From: Marinobacter bryozoorum
Lineage (GTDB): Bacteria > Pseudomonadota > Gammaproteobacteria > Pseudomonadales > Oleiphilaceae
Reading direction: 5' to 3'
Length of the DNA stretch: 64,000 nt
Assembly: GCF_023156245.1 (NCBI RefSeq)
Contig: NZ_JAKZAH010000006.1
Span: 107,269 to 171,268 of the forward strand
The first letter of the stretch is position 1, and each line of letters begins with the position of its first letter. A program made the position numbers and the translations under genes. The notes beneath the pieces were generated by a model. It worked only from the letters and a program-made list of their open reading frames with translations, ran no database searches and was not told the origin of the DNA. This document shows, in pieces, positions 8,667 to 17,229 of the stretch.

Positions 8667-8696
8667 TTGAGTGTCTGCTAACTCTCTGTCTATACT
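8667..8696 (+). promoter_or_regulatory. Candidate sigma-70 promoter of the cox operon
   Basis: TTGAGT (8667-8672), an 18-base spacer and TATACT (8691-8696) give a good -35/-10 pair in the MATE-coxB gap. The start of transcription would be near 8703, leaving a leader of about 200 bases before coxB. The leader holds a 6-bp inverted repeat (CTTCCA...TGGAAG) around 8787-8805 but no gene. The rest of the 322-base gap shows nothing else. Confidence 0.55.
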
Positions 8697-8902
8697 GGGA
8701 TCTGGTTATCCGTGAACAGACTTCCCGGCATCACCGGTTGCGTGTGCGAGCGTAACTGGATTTTCTGACGCCCGGGGGGCGTACTTCCATGTAGTCTGGA
8801 AGTGTCACGCAGATCCGCCAGACATGGCAGGTAGCAGTCGCAGGAGAGACGGCTCTTAGTGTGTCTGTCATGAACAAGAACAACATTCTGTGGAGACGCG
8901 GT

Positions 8903-10042
8903 ATGCACGTGCACGTTAAACGGGCAGGTGCCCTTATTGCGGGAACATTATTGTCTGCGCCGGCGTTGGCCGACTGGACAATGAATATGTCCCCGGGGGC
9001 TACTGAATCGAGTAACCAGGTCTTTGACCTTCACATGACCATCCTGTGGATCTGTGTCGCCATCGGCATTGTGGTTTTCGGGATCATGTTCTGGTCGATC
9101 TTTGCTCACCGTAAGTCCAAGGGGCATGAACCGGCCCATTTCCACGAGAACACGGTCGTGGAAATCCTCTGGACGATTATACCCTTTGCCATCCTGGTCA
9201 TCATGGCCATTCCCGCAACTGCCACCCTGGTCGATATGTATGACACCTCAGAAGCCGAGGTGGACATCAAGGTTACCGGTTACCAGTGGCGCTGGCGCTA
9301 TGAGTATCTCGAGAATCCGGGTACTGAGGGCGACCCCGAGTTTGGTTTCTTCTCGAATATGGCCACCTCCAGGGATGAGATCTACAACCGCATGGACAAG
9401 AACGAGAACTACCTGCTGGATGTGGACAACCCCATGGTTGTGCCCGTCGGCAAGCGGGTCCGGTTGCTGTTAACCGCCAATGACGTTATTCACTCCTGGT
9501 GGGTGCCCGAATTTGCCATCAAGAAAGACGCCATCCCGGGCTTTATCAACGAAGTCTGGTTCAAGGTTGACGAGCCTGGCACCTACCGGGGGCAGTGTAC
9601 CGAGCTGTGTGGCAAGGATCACGGCTTCATGCCGGTAGTGGTTGAGGCTGTGCCGGAGGAAGAATACACCCAGTGGGCGGCGAATCTCCGTGAAGCGGCA
9701 GAAAAGGAGCGCCAGCTGACGGAGAAGGAATGGACGCTGGAAGAGCTGGTTGAGCGTGGCGAAGGTGTCTATGCCACCGCATGCGCGAGCTGTCACGGTG
9801 ATGACGGTTCCGGTGGCGGGCCGTTCCCGTCCCTGAGGGGCACGCCAGTGGTTACTGAAGACGTCGATGCGCATATGGATATCGTGGTCAACGGGGTCAG
9901 CGGAACGGCCATGCAGGCCTTCGGCAGTCAGCTCAGTGAGGCCGATCTCGCGGCGGTCATTACCTATGAGCGTAATGCCTGGGGTAATAACACCGGCGAG
10001 ATGGTGACACCCAAGGAAGTCTTCGACTACAAGAATCAGTAA
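8903..10042 (+). CDS. coxB: Cytochrome c oxidase subunit II with C-terminal haem c domain
   Basis: 379 residues. Subunit II of the aa3-type (caa3-like) terminal oxidase accepts electrons from cytochrome c through its CuA centre. A signal peptide ends at about A-L-A-D (22). Two membrane spans follow (about 45-70 and 90-110), then the cupredoxin domain with I-H-S-W-W-V-P and the CuA loop G-Q-C-T-E-L-C-G-K-D-H-G-F-M near residue 230. A fused class I cytochrome c domain has C294-x2-C297-H298. ATG 8903 has GGAG seven bases ahead. The earlier ATG at 8870 has its ribosome site too far away. It is first gene of the oxidase operon. Confidence 0.96.
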   Translation: MHVHVKRAGALIAGTLLSAPALADWTMNMSPGATESSNQVFDLHMTILWICVAIGIVVFGIMFWSIFAHRKSKGHEPAHFHENTVVEILWTIIPFAILVIMAIPATATLVDMYDTSEAEVDIKVTGYQWRWRYEYLENPGTEGDPEFGFFSNMATSRDEIYNRMDKNENYLLDVDNPMVVPVGKRVRLLLTANDVIHSWWVPEFAIKKDAIPGFINEVWFKVDEPGTYRGQCTELCGKDHGFMPVVVEAVPEEEYTQWAANLREAAEKERQLTEKEWTLEELVERGEGVYATACASCHGDDGSGGGPFPSLRGTPVVTEDVDAHMDIVVNGVSGTAMQAFGSQLSEADLAAVITYERNAWGNNTGEMVTPKEVFDYKNQ

Positions 10043-10052
10043 GAGACAGCCG

Positions 10053-10074
10053 GATGGCGGGCTATCCCGCCATC
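10053..10074 (+). other. Stem-loop between coxB and coxA
   Basis: GATGGCGGG, loop CTAT, CCCGCCATC: a perfect 9-bp stem with a four-base loop, eleven bases after the coxB stop. There is no T-tract, so it is more likely an mRNA-stabilising or processing hairpin than a full terminator. Confidence 0.6.
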
Positions 10075-10134
10075 AGGTTCGCCAGATAACAAAACACGCC
10101 AGCTATAAGAAACAGGCGGCAACGGGGGTTTCAA

Positions 10135-11721
10135 ATGAGTGCGGTCGCAGATACCCACGCCCAGGACCACCACCATGGTCCCGCCAAGGGCATTACCCGG
10201 TGGCTGTTAACCACCAACCATAAAGACATCGGGTCCATGTACCTGATGTTCAGTTTCGCCATGTTCCTGCTTGGGGGCAGCATGGCGATGGTGATCCGGG
10301 CGGAGCTTTTCCAGCCGGGGCTCCAAATCGTGGAGCCGGAATTCTTCAACCAGATGACCACCATGCACGGCCTTATCATGGTGTTTGGTGCGGTTATGCC
10401 AGCGTTTGTGGGGTTGGCAAACTGGATGCTTCCCCTGATGGTGGGGGCGCCGGACATGGCCCTGCCACGGATGAATAACTGGAGCTTCTGGCTGCTGCCG
10501 GCAGCGTTCCTGATGCTGGTGTCCACCCTGTTCATGCAGGGCGGTGCCCCCAACTTCGGCTGGACCTTCTACGCCCCCCTGTCGACGACCTACGGGCCGC
10601 CGAGCACCACCTTCTTCATTTTTGCCATCCATATCATGGGTGTATCGTCCATCATGGGTGCCATCAATGTGATAGCCACCATTCTGAACATGCGCGCACC
10701 GGGCATGACCCTGATGAAAATGCCCATGTTTGTCTGGACCTGGCTGATTACCGCCTTCCTGCTGATCGCTGTTATGCCGGTGCTGGCCGGCGTGGTCACC
10801 ATGATGCTGATGGACATCAATTTCGGCACATCGTTCTTTGACGCTGCCGGTGGCGGTGATCCGGTACTGTTCCAGCACGTGTTCTGGTTCTTCGGGCATC
10901 CAGAGGTGTACATCATGATCCTGCCGGCGTTTGGTGTTGTCTCTCACATCATTCCGGCGTTTGCCCGCAAGAAGCTGTTTGGCTATGCCTCCATGGTCTA
11001 TGCGGTGGGTGCCATTGCCCTGCTGTCGTTCCTGGTGTGGGCGCACCACATGTTCACTGTGGGCATTCCCATCTTCGGGCAGCTGTTCTTCATGTACGCC
11101 ACCATGCTGATCGCGGTGCCTACCGGGGTTAAGGTGTTCAACTGGGTGGCTACCATGTTCCGCGGGTCCATGACCTTCGAGGCGCCCATGCTGTTCTCGG
11201 TGGCCTTCGTCATCCTGTTCACCATCGGTGGCTTTTCCGGCCTGATGCTGGCCATCGCGCCGGCGGACTTCCAGTACCACGATACCTACTTCGTCGTGGC
11301 TCACTTCCACTACGTACTGGTACCGGGCGCTATCTTCGGTATCTTTGCCGCCGCCTACTACTGGTTGCCCAAGTGGACCGGGACCATGTACGACGAAACC
11401 CTGGCCAAGACCCATTTCTGGCTCTCGTTCGTGGGTATGAACCTGGCGTTCTTCCCCATGCACTTCCTGGGCCTGGCCGGCATGCCCCGTCGTATTCCGG
11501 ATTACGCCCTGCAGTTCGCGGACTTCAACATGGTCTCCAGTGTCGGAGCCTTTATGTTCGGCGCTACGCAGCTTCTGTTCCTGTTTATCGTGGTGAAATG
11601 CGCCAGGGGTAATGGCGAGAAGGCAGCCGCCAAGCCCTGGGACGGTGCAGAGGGTCTGGAGTGGACCGTGCCTTCACCCGCTCCTTACCACACCTTTGCG
11701 ACGCCGCCAGAAGTGAAGTGA
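10135..11721 (+). CDS. coxA: Cytochrome c oxidase subunit I
   Basis: 528 residues, the catalytic haem-copper subunit with twelve membrane spans. It reduces O2 to water and pumps protons. Visible ligands and channel residues are T-M-H-G near the N-terminus (low-spin haem), F-G-H-P-E-V-Y-I-M-I-L-P (CuB histidine, cross-linked tyrosine, proton-channel glutamate), W-A-H-H-M-F-T-V-G (two CuB histidines), and the H-D-T-Y-F-V-V-A-H-F-H-Y haem-ligand helix. The length is typical. A purine-rich run (AACGGGGG) precedes the ATG. It needs CtaG, SURF1, haem A and SCO functions for assembly. All but CtaG are encoded in the following 5.5 kb. Confidence 0.98.
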   Translation: MSAVADTHAQDHHHGPAKGITRWLLTTNHKDIGSMYLMFSFAMFLLGGSMAMVIRAELFQPGLQIVEPEFFNQMTTMHGLIMVFGAVMPAFVGLANWMLPLMVGAPDMALPRMNNWSFWLLPAAFLMLVSTLFMQGGAPNFGWTFYAPLSTTYGPPSTTFFIFAIHIMGVSSIMGAINVIATILNMRAPGMTLMKMPMFVWTWLITAFLLIAVMPVLAGVVTMMLMDINFGTSFFDAAGGGDPVLFQHVFWFFGHPEVYIMILPAFGVVSHIIPAFARKKLFGYASMVYAVGAIALLSFLVWAHHMFTVGIPIFGQLFFMYATMLIAVPTGVKVFNWVATMFRGSMTFEAPMLFSVAFVILFTIGGFSGLMLAIAPADFQYHDTYFVVAHFHYVLVPGAIFGIFAAAYYWLPKWTGTMYDETLAKTHFWLSFVGMNLAFFPMHFLGLAGMPRRIPDYALQFADFNMVSSVGAFMFGATQLLFLFIVVKCARGNGEKAAAKPWDGAEGLEWTVPSPAPYHTFATPPEVK

Positions 11722-11730
11722 GCGTCTGCT

Positions 11731-11762
11731 GCCAGTGCCGGAGATGTTATGCCGGCACTGGC
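11731..11762 (+). other. Perfect stem-loop in place of ctaG between coxA and coxC
   Basis: GCCAGTGCCGG (11731-11741), a ten-base loop and CCGGCACTGGC (11752-11762) form an 11-bp perfect stem nine bases after the coxA stop. The whole coxA-coxC gap is only 114 bp and has no reading frame. No T-tract follows. An mRNA processing or attenuation role is inferred. Confidence 0.65.
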
Positions 11763-11835
11763 GCAGCAAAGCGAGTGACACGAAAACAATAAACGAGAAT
11801 GGACAGGCCAGCGGAGCAGGCCTCTGGAGAAACAC

Positions 11836-12723
11836 ATGGCGAATAACCAGACGTACTACGTACCAGAGCAGAGCAAGTGGCCAATAGTGGCTACGATCGG
11901 GTTGGTCCTTACCCTTTACGGGGTTGCCTCGGTAATGGTGAACGGGTCCCAGGGGGAATCTACTGACGGGTCCTGGTTCATTTTCCTTATCGGCGCCCTG
12001 GTGATGGTTTACATGCTGTTTGGCTGGTTCGGATCGGTGATCCGGGAGAGCCGGGCAGGGCTCTACAGTCCCCAGATGGACCGGTCTTTCCGCTGGGGTA
12101 TGAGCTGGTTTATTTTTTCCGAGGTGATGTTCTTTGCCGCGTTCTTTGGCGCCCTCTTCTATTCCCGGGTTTTTGTGGTGCCCTGGCTGGGAGGAGAAGG
12201 TGACAAGGGCTCCAGCGCGATGCTCTGGGAGGGCTTCCAGGCCGCCTGGCCCTTGATCAATAACCCGAACCCCGAGGCCTATCCCGCGCCAGACGGCGTT
12301 ATCGGCGCCTGGGGCCTGCCACTGGTGAACACAATCCTGCTGGTTACCTCATCGTTCACCGTGACCGTGGCACACCATGCTCTCAAGGAAGATAATCGCA
12401 AGAAGGTAAAAATCTGGCTTGGTGCCACCATTGTGCTGGCCCTGGTCTTCCTTGGCCTGCAGGCAGAGGAATACGTCCACGCCTACCAGGACCTGAACCT
12501 GACCCTGCAGTCCGGCATCTACGGCAGCACCTTCTTTATGCTCACCGGGTTCCACGGTGCCCACGTGATTCTCGGTACGATCATCCTGATCGTGATGTTC
12601 TTCCGCATCCAGAAAGGGCACTTCACCGGCGACAATCACTTCGGATTCGAGGCGGCCAGCTGGTACTGGCACTTTGTTGACGTGGTGTGGCTGGGTCTGT
12701 TTATCTTCGTCTACGTCATCTGA
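11836..12723 (+). CDS. coxC: Cytochrome c oxidase subunit III
   Basis: 295 residues with seven membrane spans. Subunit III stabilises the aa3 oxidase and supports proton uptake. Recognisable segments are R-W-G-M-S-W-F-I-F-S-E-V-M-F-F-A-A-F-F near residue 95, the H-H-A-L-K stretch after span 4, and the C-terminal T-G-F-H-G-A-H-V-I-L-G and W-Y-W-H-F-V-D-V-V-W motifs, all typical of CoxC. The start has CTGGAG eight bases ahead. It directly follows coxA apart from the stem-loop gap. A strong hairpin closes the unit after the stop. Confidence 0.97.
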   Translation: MANNQTYYVPEQSKWPIVATIGLVLTLYGVASVMVNGSQGESTDGSWFIFLIGALVMVYMLFGWFGSVIRESRAGLYSPQMDRSFRWGMSWFIFSEVMFFAAFFGALFYSRVFVVPWLGGEGDKGSSAMLWEGFQAAWPLINNPNPEAYPAPDGVIGAWGLPLVNTILLVTSSFTVTVAHHALKEDNRKKVKIWLGATIVLALVFLGLQAEEYVHAYQDLNLTLQSGIYGSTFFMLTGFHGAHVILGTIILIVMFFRIQKGHFTGDNHFGFEAASWYWHFVDVVWLGLFIFVYVI

Positions 12724-12730
12724 CGTTCCT

Positions 12731-12758
12731 GGGCTCCGGGCAGCATTGCCCGGAGTCC
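12731..12758 (+). terminator. Terminator-like hairpin after coxC
   Basis: An 11-bp stem with a central CTCCGGGC / GCCCGGAG (12734-12741 and 12748-12755) and a six-base loop lies between the convergent coxC and DUF2909 genes. Only a CC-TT-C tail follows, so termination strength is uncertain. It could serve both directions. Confidence 0.55.
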
Positions 12759-12788
12759 TTCAGGTACTGCCTGCCACTTGGCAGCGGT

Positions 12789-13001
12789 TTAATGATAGGG
12801 CGTGGGGTTGAGGTCCAGCCCCCCTTGCCAAAGTGACAGCAGGATAACCGCCAGTAACAAGATGCTGAGCGCGACCCTGACTACCAGTGAATTGACCACC
12901 CGCCGTCGGCCCCCATCGTCCCTGATCAGGAAAAACAAGCCACTGAACAGGCTGACGATCACGGCCAGCATCAATACCACGATCAGGATTTTGAGAAGCA
13001 T
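12789..13001 (-). CDS. DUF2909 (twin transmembrane) small membrane protein
   Basis: 70 residues, essentially two membrane helices (about 4-24 and 43-62) joined by a basic loop with D-D-G-G-R-R-R. It is the small protein typically found reversed between coxC and SURF1 in Pseudomonas-type oxidase loci, and a link to oxidase assembly is inferred from that position only. The ATG at 13001 is followed at once by the first helix. It is the only minus-strand gene in this cluster and is convergent with coxC. Confidence 0.88.
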   Translation of the reverse strand: MLLKILIVVLMLAVIVSLFSGLFFLIRDDGGRRRVVNSLVVRVALSILLLAVILLSLWQGGLDLNPTPYH

Positions 13002-13075
13002 GAGCCTCGTCCCCGCGTTGGAAGGTCTTTATTATTGTCTGTATGAAGGCAATGAACCTGTGACTATAACAGAGC

Positions 13076-13801
13076 ATGTCTGAACATGAATCCCGACACC
13101 GGGTCTGGGCGCCTGACTGGCGGCTGCTGCTGCTCGCGGCCGCACTACTGCCAGTCCTGCTATGGCTCGGGTTTTGGCAGCTTGATCGTGCGGAAGAGAA
13201 AAACCGGTTGCTGGCACAGTGGGAAGATGTTGCCGGTGCGCTGGCCTGGGTCGAGGTTGCTGGGGCCGAGCCGGCCAGCGGGCAGCCGGTCAGGGTTAGC
13301 GGACGGTACCGGCCAGCCACCTGGCTACTCGATAACCGTACCCGTGATGGTATCCCGGGTTACGAAGTATTGACGTTATTCCAGCCGGATCGCGGGCCAC
13401 CGCTGGTGGTGAATCGGGGCTGGGTTGCGGCTGAGCGGACCCGTTCCCGGTTACCGGAAGTGCAGACCCCGGAGGGCGAGGTCTCCTTGCTGGCGCGGAT
13501 TGCAGACTATCCGGAACCGCCCGTGTTGGCCGGTGAGGCTGCCGGGGAGCCGTCCATGGGTACCGGGCCGCAGCGCGTACAGGCGCTCCCCAGAAGGGTA
13601 GTGACCGGCGTAGAGCCCTCCATAGCACATAACATCCTGAGACTGGATGACAGTAATCAACCGGGAGCCTTCCGGGTGGACTGGGAACCGGATATGATGG
13701 ATCCTCAGACCCACTATGGTTATGCCCTGCAATGGTTTTCCCTGGCAGCGGCGCTCATCATACTGACAATAATAGCGAGCTATCGTAAGCAGGAGTCCTG
13801 A
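13076..13801 (+). CDS. SURF1 family cytochrome oxidase biogenesis protein
   Basis: 241 residues. SURF1 proteins help place haem a in subunit I. The protein has the usual two terminal membrane helices (about 15-35 and 215-235) around a periplasmic domain, with the family signatures W-L-G-F-W-Q-L-D-R-A-E-E-K near the first helix, G-x-Y near residue 76, V-V-N-R-G-W-V-A, and H-x-x-Y-A-L-Q-W-F near the end. The stop touches the next gene (TGA-ATG adjacent), which supports co-translation. Its ribosome site is weak. Confidence 0.94.
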   Translation: MSEHESRHRVWAPDWRLLLLAAALLPVLLWLGFWQLDRAEEKNRLLAQWEDVAGALAWVEVAGAEPASGQPVRVSGRYRPATWLLDNRTRDGIPGYEVLTLFQPDRGPPLVVNRGWVAAERTRSRLPEVQTPEGEVSLLARIADYPEPPVLAGEAAGEPSMGTGPQRVQALPRRVVTGVEPSIAHNILRLDDSNQPGAFRVDWEPDMMDPQTHYGYALQWFSLAAALIILTIIASYRKQES

Positions 13802-14437
13802 ATGACTGATACCACTGCCGAGCTGCACGAAGCCGAACCGACCCCGGAACAGGTCCGTCGTGGCCGCCGTACCGCCCTGCTCCTGTTTGCCATCGGTTTC
13901 GGCCCGATGATCTTCGCCACCATCATGTATTACACAGGTTGGCTCCATCCCGAGACGCGCAGTAACCATGGCGAACTTATCCAGCCGGCGGTTCCCGTGG
14001 CGGAGCTGAACCTTCTGGATGCCGGGGGTGACTCCCTGGAAACCCGTTTCGGTCCACAACTGCAGGAGCCCAAATGGATGCTCATGGTCACCGCCCAGAC
14101 CTGCGGCGATGATTGTGAGCAGTTGCTGTACCTGGCGCGCCAGGTAAACATTGCCCTTGGCAAACACGCAAACCGGGTTGGTCGTGCCGCCTGGATCGGA
14201 GAGGTCTCGCCGGAACTCCAGCAGCGTTGGGATACCGATTACCGCTCCATGGAGCGTCTGCAGATTGCCCCGGGTGCCCGGCCAGCCTGGCCTGAACAGG
14301 CAAATCCGGCGGATGCGCCGGGCATCCTGGTCGTCGACCCCTTTGGTAATGTGATGATGCATTACGACGCCGAACACACGGGGAAGCAAATGCTCGAAGA
14401 CCTCAAGCACCTGATGAAATTGTCCCAGATAGGCTAG
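13802..14437 (+). CDS. Membrane-anchored SCO/thioredoxin-fold-like protein of the cox locus
   Basis: 211 residues: an acidic N-terminus, one membrane helix (about 27-48), then a periplasmic domain with M-L-M-V-T-A-Q-T-C-G-D-D-C-E-Q-L-L-Y (about 93-110) and I-L-V-V-D-P-F-G-N-V-M-M-H-Y near the C-terminus. This resembles a degenerate thioredoxin/SCO fold in which the cysteine pair is C-x3-C. It matches the uncharacterised protein found between SURF1 and ctaA in Pseudomonas-type loci. A role in copper delivery or redox control of assembly is plausible but inferred. It begins immediately after the SURF1 stop. Confidence 0.82.
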   Translation: MTDTTAELHEAEPTPEQVRRGRRTALLLFAIGFGPMIFATIMYYTGWLHPETRSNHGELIQPAVPVAELNLLDAGGDSLETRFGPQLQEPKWMLMVTAQTCGDDCEQLLYLARQVNIALGKHANRVGRAAWIGEVSPELQQRWDTDYRSMERLQIAPGARPAWPEQANPADAPGILVVDPFGNVMMHYDAEHTGKQMLEDLKHLMKLSQIG

Positions 14438-14487
14438 CGGCCCGGCCGGGCATTGCCCCCCGGGCCAACCAGACAAGGTAACGGATT

Positions 14488-15591
14488 GTGCAAGAACAAT
14501 TACAAGACACCCGGACACCGCACAGCCACGCCCATCGCGTGATGGCACGCTGGGCACTTATCGCCGCCCTGTTCACCGTTGTGGTTGTCATGCTCGGCGC
14601 CTGGACCCGGCTGGTGGATGCCGGTCTGGGCTGCCCCGACTGGCCCGGATGTTATGGCTTCCTGACCGTGCCCCAGAGCGAGTCCAGTATAGCCGTGGCA
14701 AATGCCCGCTTCCCCGACTCGCCGGTGGATGTGTCCAAGGGCTGGCCGGAGATGATTCACCGTTATGCAGCGGGCACCCTGGGTCTGATCGTATTTGGTA
14801 TCGCAGCTTATGGGGTCCGGCATCGCCGTGAAGGGGTACCGGTCAAACTGCCCCTGTTCATTGCCGGCTTTATCGTATTGCAGGCGCTGTTCGGTATGTG
14901 GACGGTCACCCTCCAGCTCTGGCCAAAGGTAGTGGCCCTGCACCTGCTGGGAGGCTTCACCACGCTGAGCCTGTTAACCCTCCTGACGCTGCGCTTACGG
15001 GGCCGGCGAAAACCCCTTGCGCCAGACCGTGCCAGCGCAGTAGCCCGGCTGCGGCCGTGGATCTACGGGGGCCTGGCACTGGTGATACTGCAGATTGCCC
15101 TTGGAGCTTGGACGGCGGCCAACTATGCAGCCGTTGCCTGCACTGACCTGCCTACCTGCCAGGGACAGTGGTGGCCCGACAATATGGACTTCCGCCATGG
15201 CTTTGACCTGTTGCAGACCATCGGTCCCAACTATCTCGGTGGCCAGTTGACAGCGGACGGGCGGGTCGCCATCCACGTTACCCACCGTTTGGGCGCAGTG
15301 ATCGTACTGGCCTATCTCGGTCTGCTCCTGCTGGCCCTCTGGCGTCACACCCGGAATTCACCGGCAAGGTCCATGGTGCTCTTGACCGCCACCGCCCTGG
15401 TCATGCAGATTGGGCTCGGCATTGCCAATATCCTGTTCCATATTCCCCTGTCAGTGGCGGTGGCCCATAACGCCATGGGAGCCGGTCTGTTACTGACCGT
15501 AATCCACATGCTCTGGCAGGTTCATGGCTATGCACGCCAGCCGGTCGCAGAACCGGCGCACACAACAACAAATCGCGAGGTACCCGCATGA
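14488..15591 (+). CDS. ctaA: Haem A synthase (COX15/CtaA)
   Basis: 367 residues, eight membrane spans. It oxidises the C8 methyl of haem O to give haem A for the aa3 oxidase. Key features are R-L-V-D-A-G-L-G-C-P-D-W-P-G-C-Y-G near residue 45 (the cysteine-containing loop), M-I-H-R-Y-A-A-G-T-L-G with a haem-ligand histidine, L-H-L-L-G-G-F, and in the second half H-V-T-H-R-L-G-A and V-A-H-N-A-M-G-A. The likely start is GTG 14488, nine bases after AAGG. The stop overlaps the ctaB start by four bases. Confidence 0.95.
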   Translation: MQEQLQDTRTPHSHAHRVMARWALIAALFTVVVVMLGAWTRLVDAGLGCPDWPGCYGFLTVPQSESSIAVANARFPDSPVDVSKGWPEMIHRYAAGTLGLIVFGIAAYGVRHRREGVPVKLPLFIAGFIVLQALFGMWTVTLQLWPKVVALHLLGGFTTLSLLTLLTLRLRGRRKPLAPDRASAVARLRPWIYGGLALVILQIALGAWTAANYAAVACTDLPTCQGQWWPDNMDFRHGFDLLQTIGPNYLGGQLTADGRVAIHVTHRLGAVIVLAYLGLLLLALWRHTRNSPARSMVLLTATALVMQIGLGIANILFHIPLSVAVAHNAMGAGLLLTVIHMLWQVHGYARQPVAEPAHTTTNREVPA

Positions 15592-16499
15592 CAGACCAGG
15601 CCAAGGCCCTGACGGCCCGCCCGACCACCACCCGGTCGGTTTCCTGGCGTGACTTCCTGGAGCTGACCAAGCCCCGTGTGGTCGCGCTGATGATCCTGAC
15701 GGCGGTTATCGGTATGCTGCTTGCCACACCAGGCGTGCCGGGCTGGGATGTGCTGCTCTTCGGCAACCTCGGTATCGCTTTGCTCGCTGGCGCTGCGGCG
15801 GTAGTGAACCATGTCGTGGACCAGAAGATCGATACCGTGATGGCTCGCACCCGCCGACGGCCGGTGGCCACCGGCCGGGTCAGCCAGGTGGACGCCCTGC
15901 TCTTCGCAACCGTGCTTGCACTGGCCGGCATGATGATCCTGATGTGGCAAGTCAATGCCCTGACTGCCTGGCTGACCCTGGCCTCACTGGTAGGCTATGC
16001 CGGCGTCTACACGCTTTTCCTCAAGCGGGCCACGCCCCAGAATATTGTCATTGGCGGCCTTGCCGGGGCCATGCCGCCGCTGCTGGGCTGGACTGCTGTG
16101 ACCAACCAGGTGGAGGGCCACGCCCTGTTGCTGGTGCTGATTATCTTTGCGTGGACACCGCCCCACTTCTGGGCCCTGGCCATCCATCGCAAGGAGGAAT
16201 ACGCCAAGGCCGGTATTCCGATGCTGCCAGTGACTCACGGCAACCGCTATACCGAGCTTCATATCCTGCTATACACCTTGATGCTGCTGGCAGTGACCCT
16301 GCTACCTTTTGCCACAGGCATGTCGGGCTGGATCTATCTGGCCGGCGCCACGGCACTTGGGTTACGCTTCCTCCAGTACTCGGTTCGCCTGCTCAGGGGC
16401 GATGACCGCCGGGTCGCACTGGCAACCTTCAAATACTCCATAACCTACCTGATGGCCCTGTTCGTGGTGTTGCTGGTCGACCACTTCTTCTATTTCTGA
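15588..16499 (+). CDS. ctaB: Haem O synthase (protohaem IX farnesyltransferase)
   Basis: 303 residues of the UbiA prenyltransferase superfamily. It attaches a farnesyl group to haem B to make haem O, the substrate of CtaA. Nine hydrophobic spans are visible. The prenyl-diphosphate motif N-H-V-V-D-Q-K-I-D appears near residue 79, with the M-A-R-T-R-R-R-P sequence after it and a second acidic or aromatic motif (A-I-H-R-K-E-E-Y) near 203. L-E-L-T-K-P-R-V at the N-terminus is diagnostic. It overlaps ctaA by ATGA, which suggests translational coupling. Confidence 0.96.
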   Translation: MTDQAKALTARPTTTRSVSWRDFLELTKPRVVALMILTAVIGMLLATPGVPGWDVLLFGNLGIALLAGAAAVVNHVVDQKIDTVMARTRRRPVATGRVSQVDALLFATVLALAGMMILMWQVNALTAWLTLASLVGYAGVYTLFLKRATPQNIVIGGLAGAMPPLLGWTAVTNQVEGHALLLVLIIFAWTPPHFWALAIHRKEEYAKAGIPMLPVTHGNRYTELHILLYTLMLLAVTLLPFATGMSGWIYLAGATALGLRFLQYSVRLLRGDDRRVALATFKYSITYLMALFVVLLVDHFFYF

Positions 16500-16505
16500 T
16501 GTCCC

Positions 16506-16530
16506 GGCGGTCCTTTCGGGGACCGCCTTT
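16506..16530 (+). terminator. Terminator-like hairpin after ctaB
   Basis: GGCGGTCC (16506-16513) and GGACCGCC (16520-16527) form an 8-bp stem followed by TTT. The short T-run suggests partial termination between ctaB and the SCO gene. Confidence 0.5.
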
Positions 16531-16550
16531 GACCACTGACAGGAGTTTCC

Positions 16551-17213
16551 ATGACTCGCTCGGTCCGGCGTACGCTGGTGCTGCTATTGATGGTTGTCGC
16601 AGCCATTTTCTCGCTCGTTGTCTATCAACAGACGGACACGCAAACCCGGGAACCGGAGCCTGCCCCTGACCTGAGTGCCATGAATACCTTTGTCTACCCA
16701 GAGCCGCGGGCACTTGCGGAATTTACCCTGACCAGCGAACAGGGTGAGGAAAAGACCCGCCAGGACCTGCGAGGTCAGTGGACGTTCGTATTCGTCGGCT
16801 ATACCCATTGCCCGGATATCTGCCCCGCCACCATGGCGACCCTGCGGCAGGCTGACAGCCGGATTCCTGCGGAGCTGCCGCAGCCGGAATACCTGCTGGT
16901 AAGCGCGGACCCGGAGCGGGATACACCTGAGCAGTTGCGGGATTACCTGGGGTTCTTTGGCGAGGACTTCCACGGGCTGACTGGAGATATCGATGTGCTG
17001 CGGGAGTTGGCAAAAAGTGTAGGCGCTGTCTTTGTGCACCGGGACGATGGTAACGGCAATAACCTGGTCGACCACAGTGGCCACCTGGCGCTGCTCAATC
17101 CCGATGGCAGGATGGCTGCCGTCATTCAGCCGCCCCACGACCCGGATAAACTGGTCAAAGCTTACCGAGAGATCTACGAGTGGACCCGGCAGAACCAGGC
17201 CCGGTCTGGTTGA
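16551..17213 (+). CDS. SCO1/SenC family copper chaperone
   Basis: 220 residues with an N-terminal membrane anchor (about 8-26) and a periplasmic thioredoxin-like domain. SCO proteins deliver copper to the CuA site of subunit II. The copper motif is intact: C-P-D-I-C-P (about residues 87-92) in Y-T-H-C-P-D-I-C-P, with the distal histidine in D-H-S-G-H-L-A-L-L. The start has CAGGAG ahead. It is the last oxidase-assembly gene of the locus, with hairpins before and after it. Confidence 0.95.
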   Translation: MTRSVRRTLVLLLMVVAAIFSLVVYQQTDTQTREPEPAPDLSAMNTFVYPEPRALAEFTLTSEQGEEKTRQDLRGQWTFVFVGYTHCPDICPATMATLRQADSRIPAELPQPEYLLVSADPERDTPEQLRDYLGFFGEDFHGLTGDIDVLRELAKSVGAVFVHRDDGNGNNLVDHSGHLALLNPDGRMAAVIQPPHDPDKLVKAYREIYEWTRQNQARSG

Positions 17214-17229
17214 GGGTCTTATAACAACA

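Noticed and set aside
10207..11463. Long open frame on the minus strand through coxA
   Set aside because: It lies exactly opposite a certain gene, is histidine/glutamine-rich with no family resemblance, and is explained by the codon bias of coxA.
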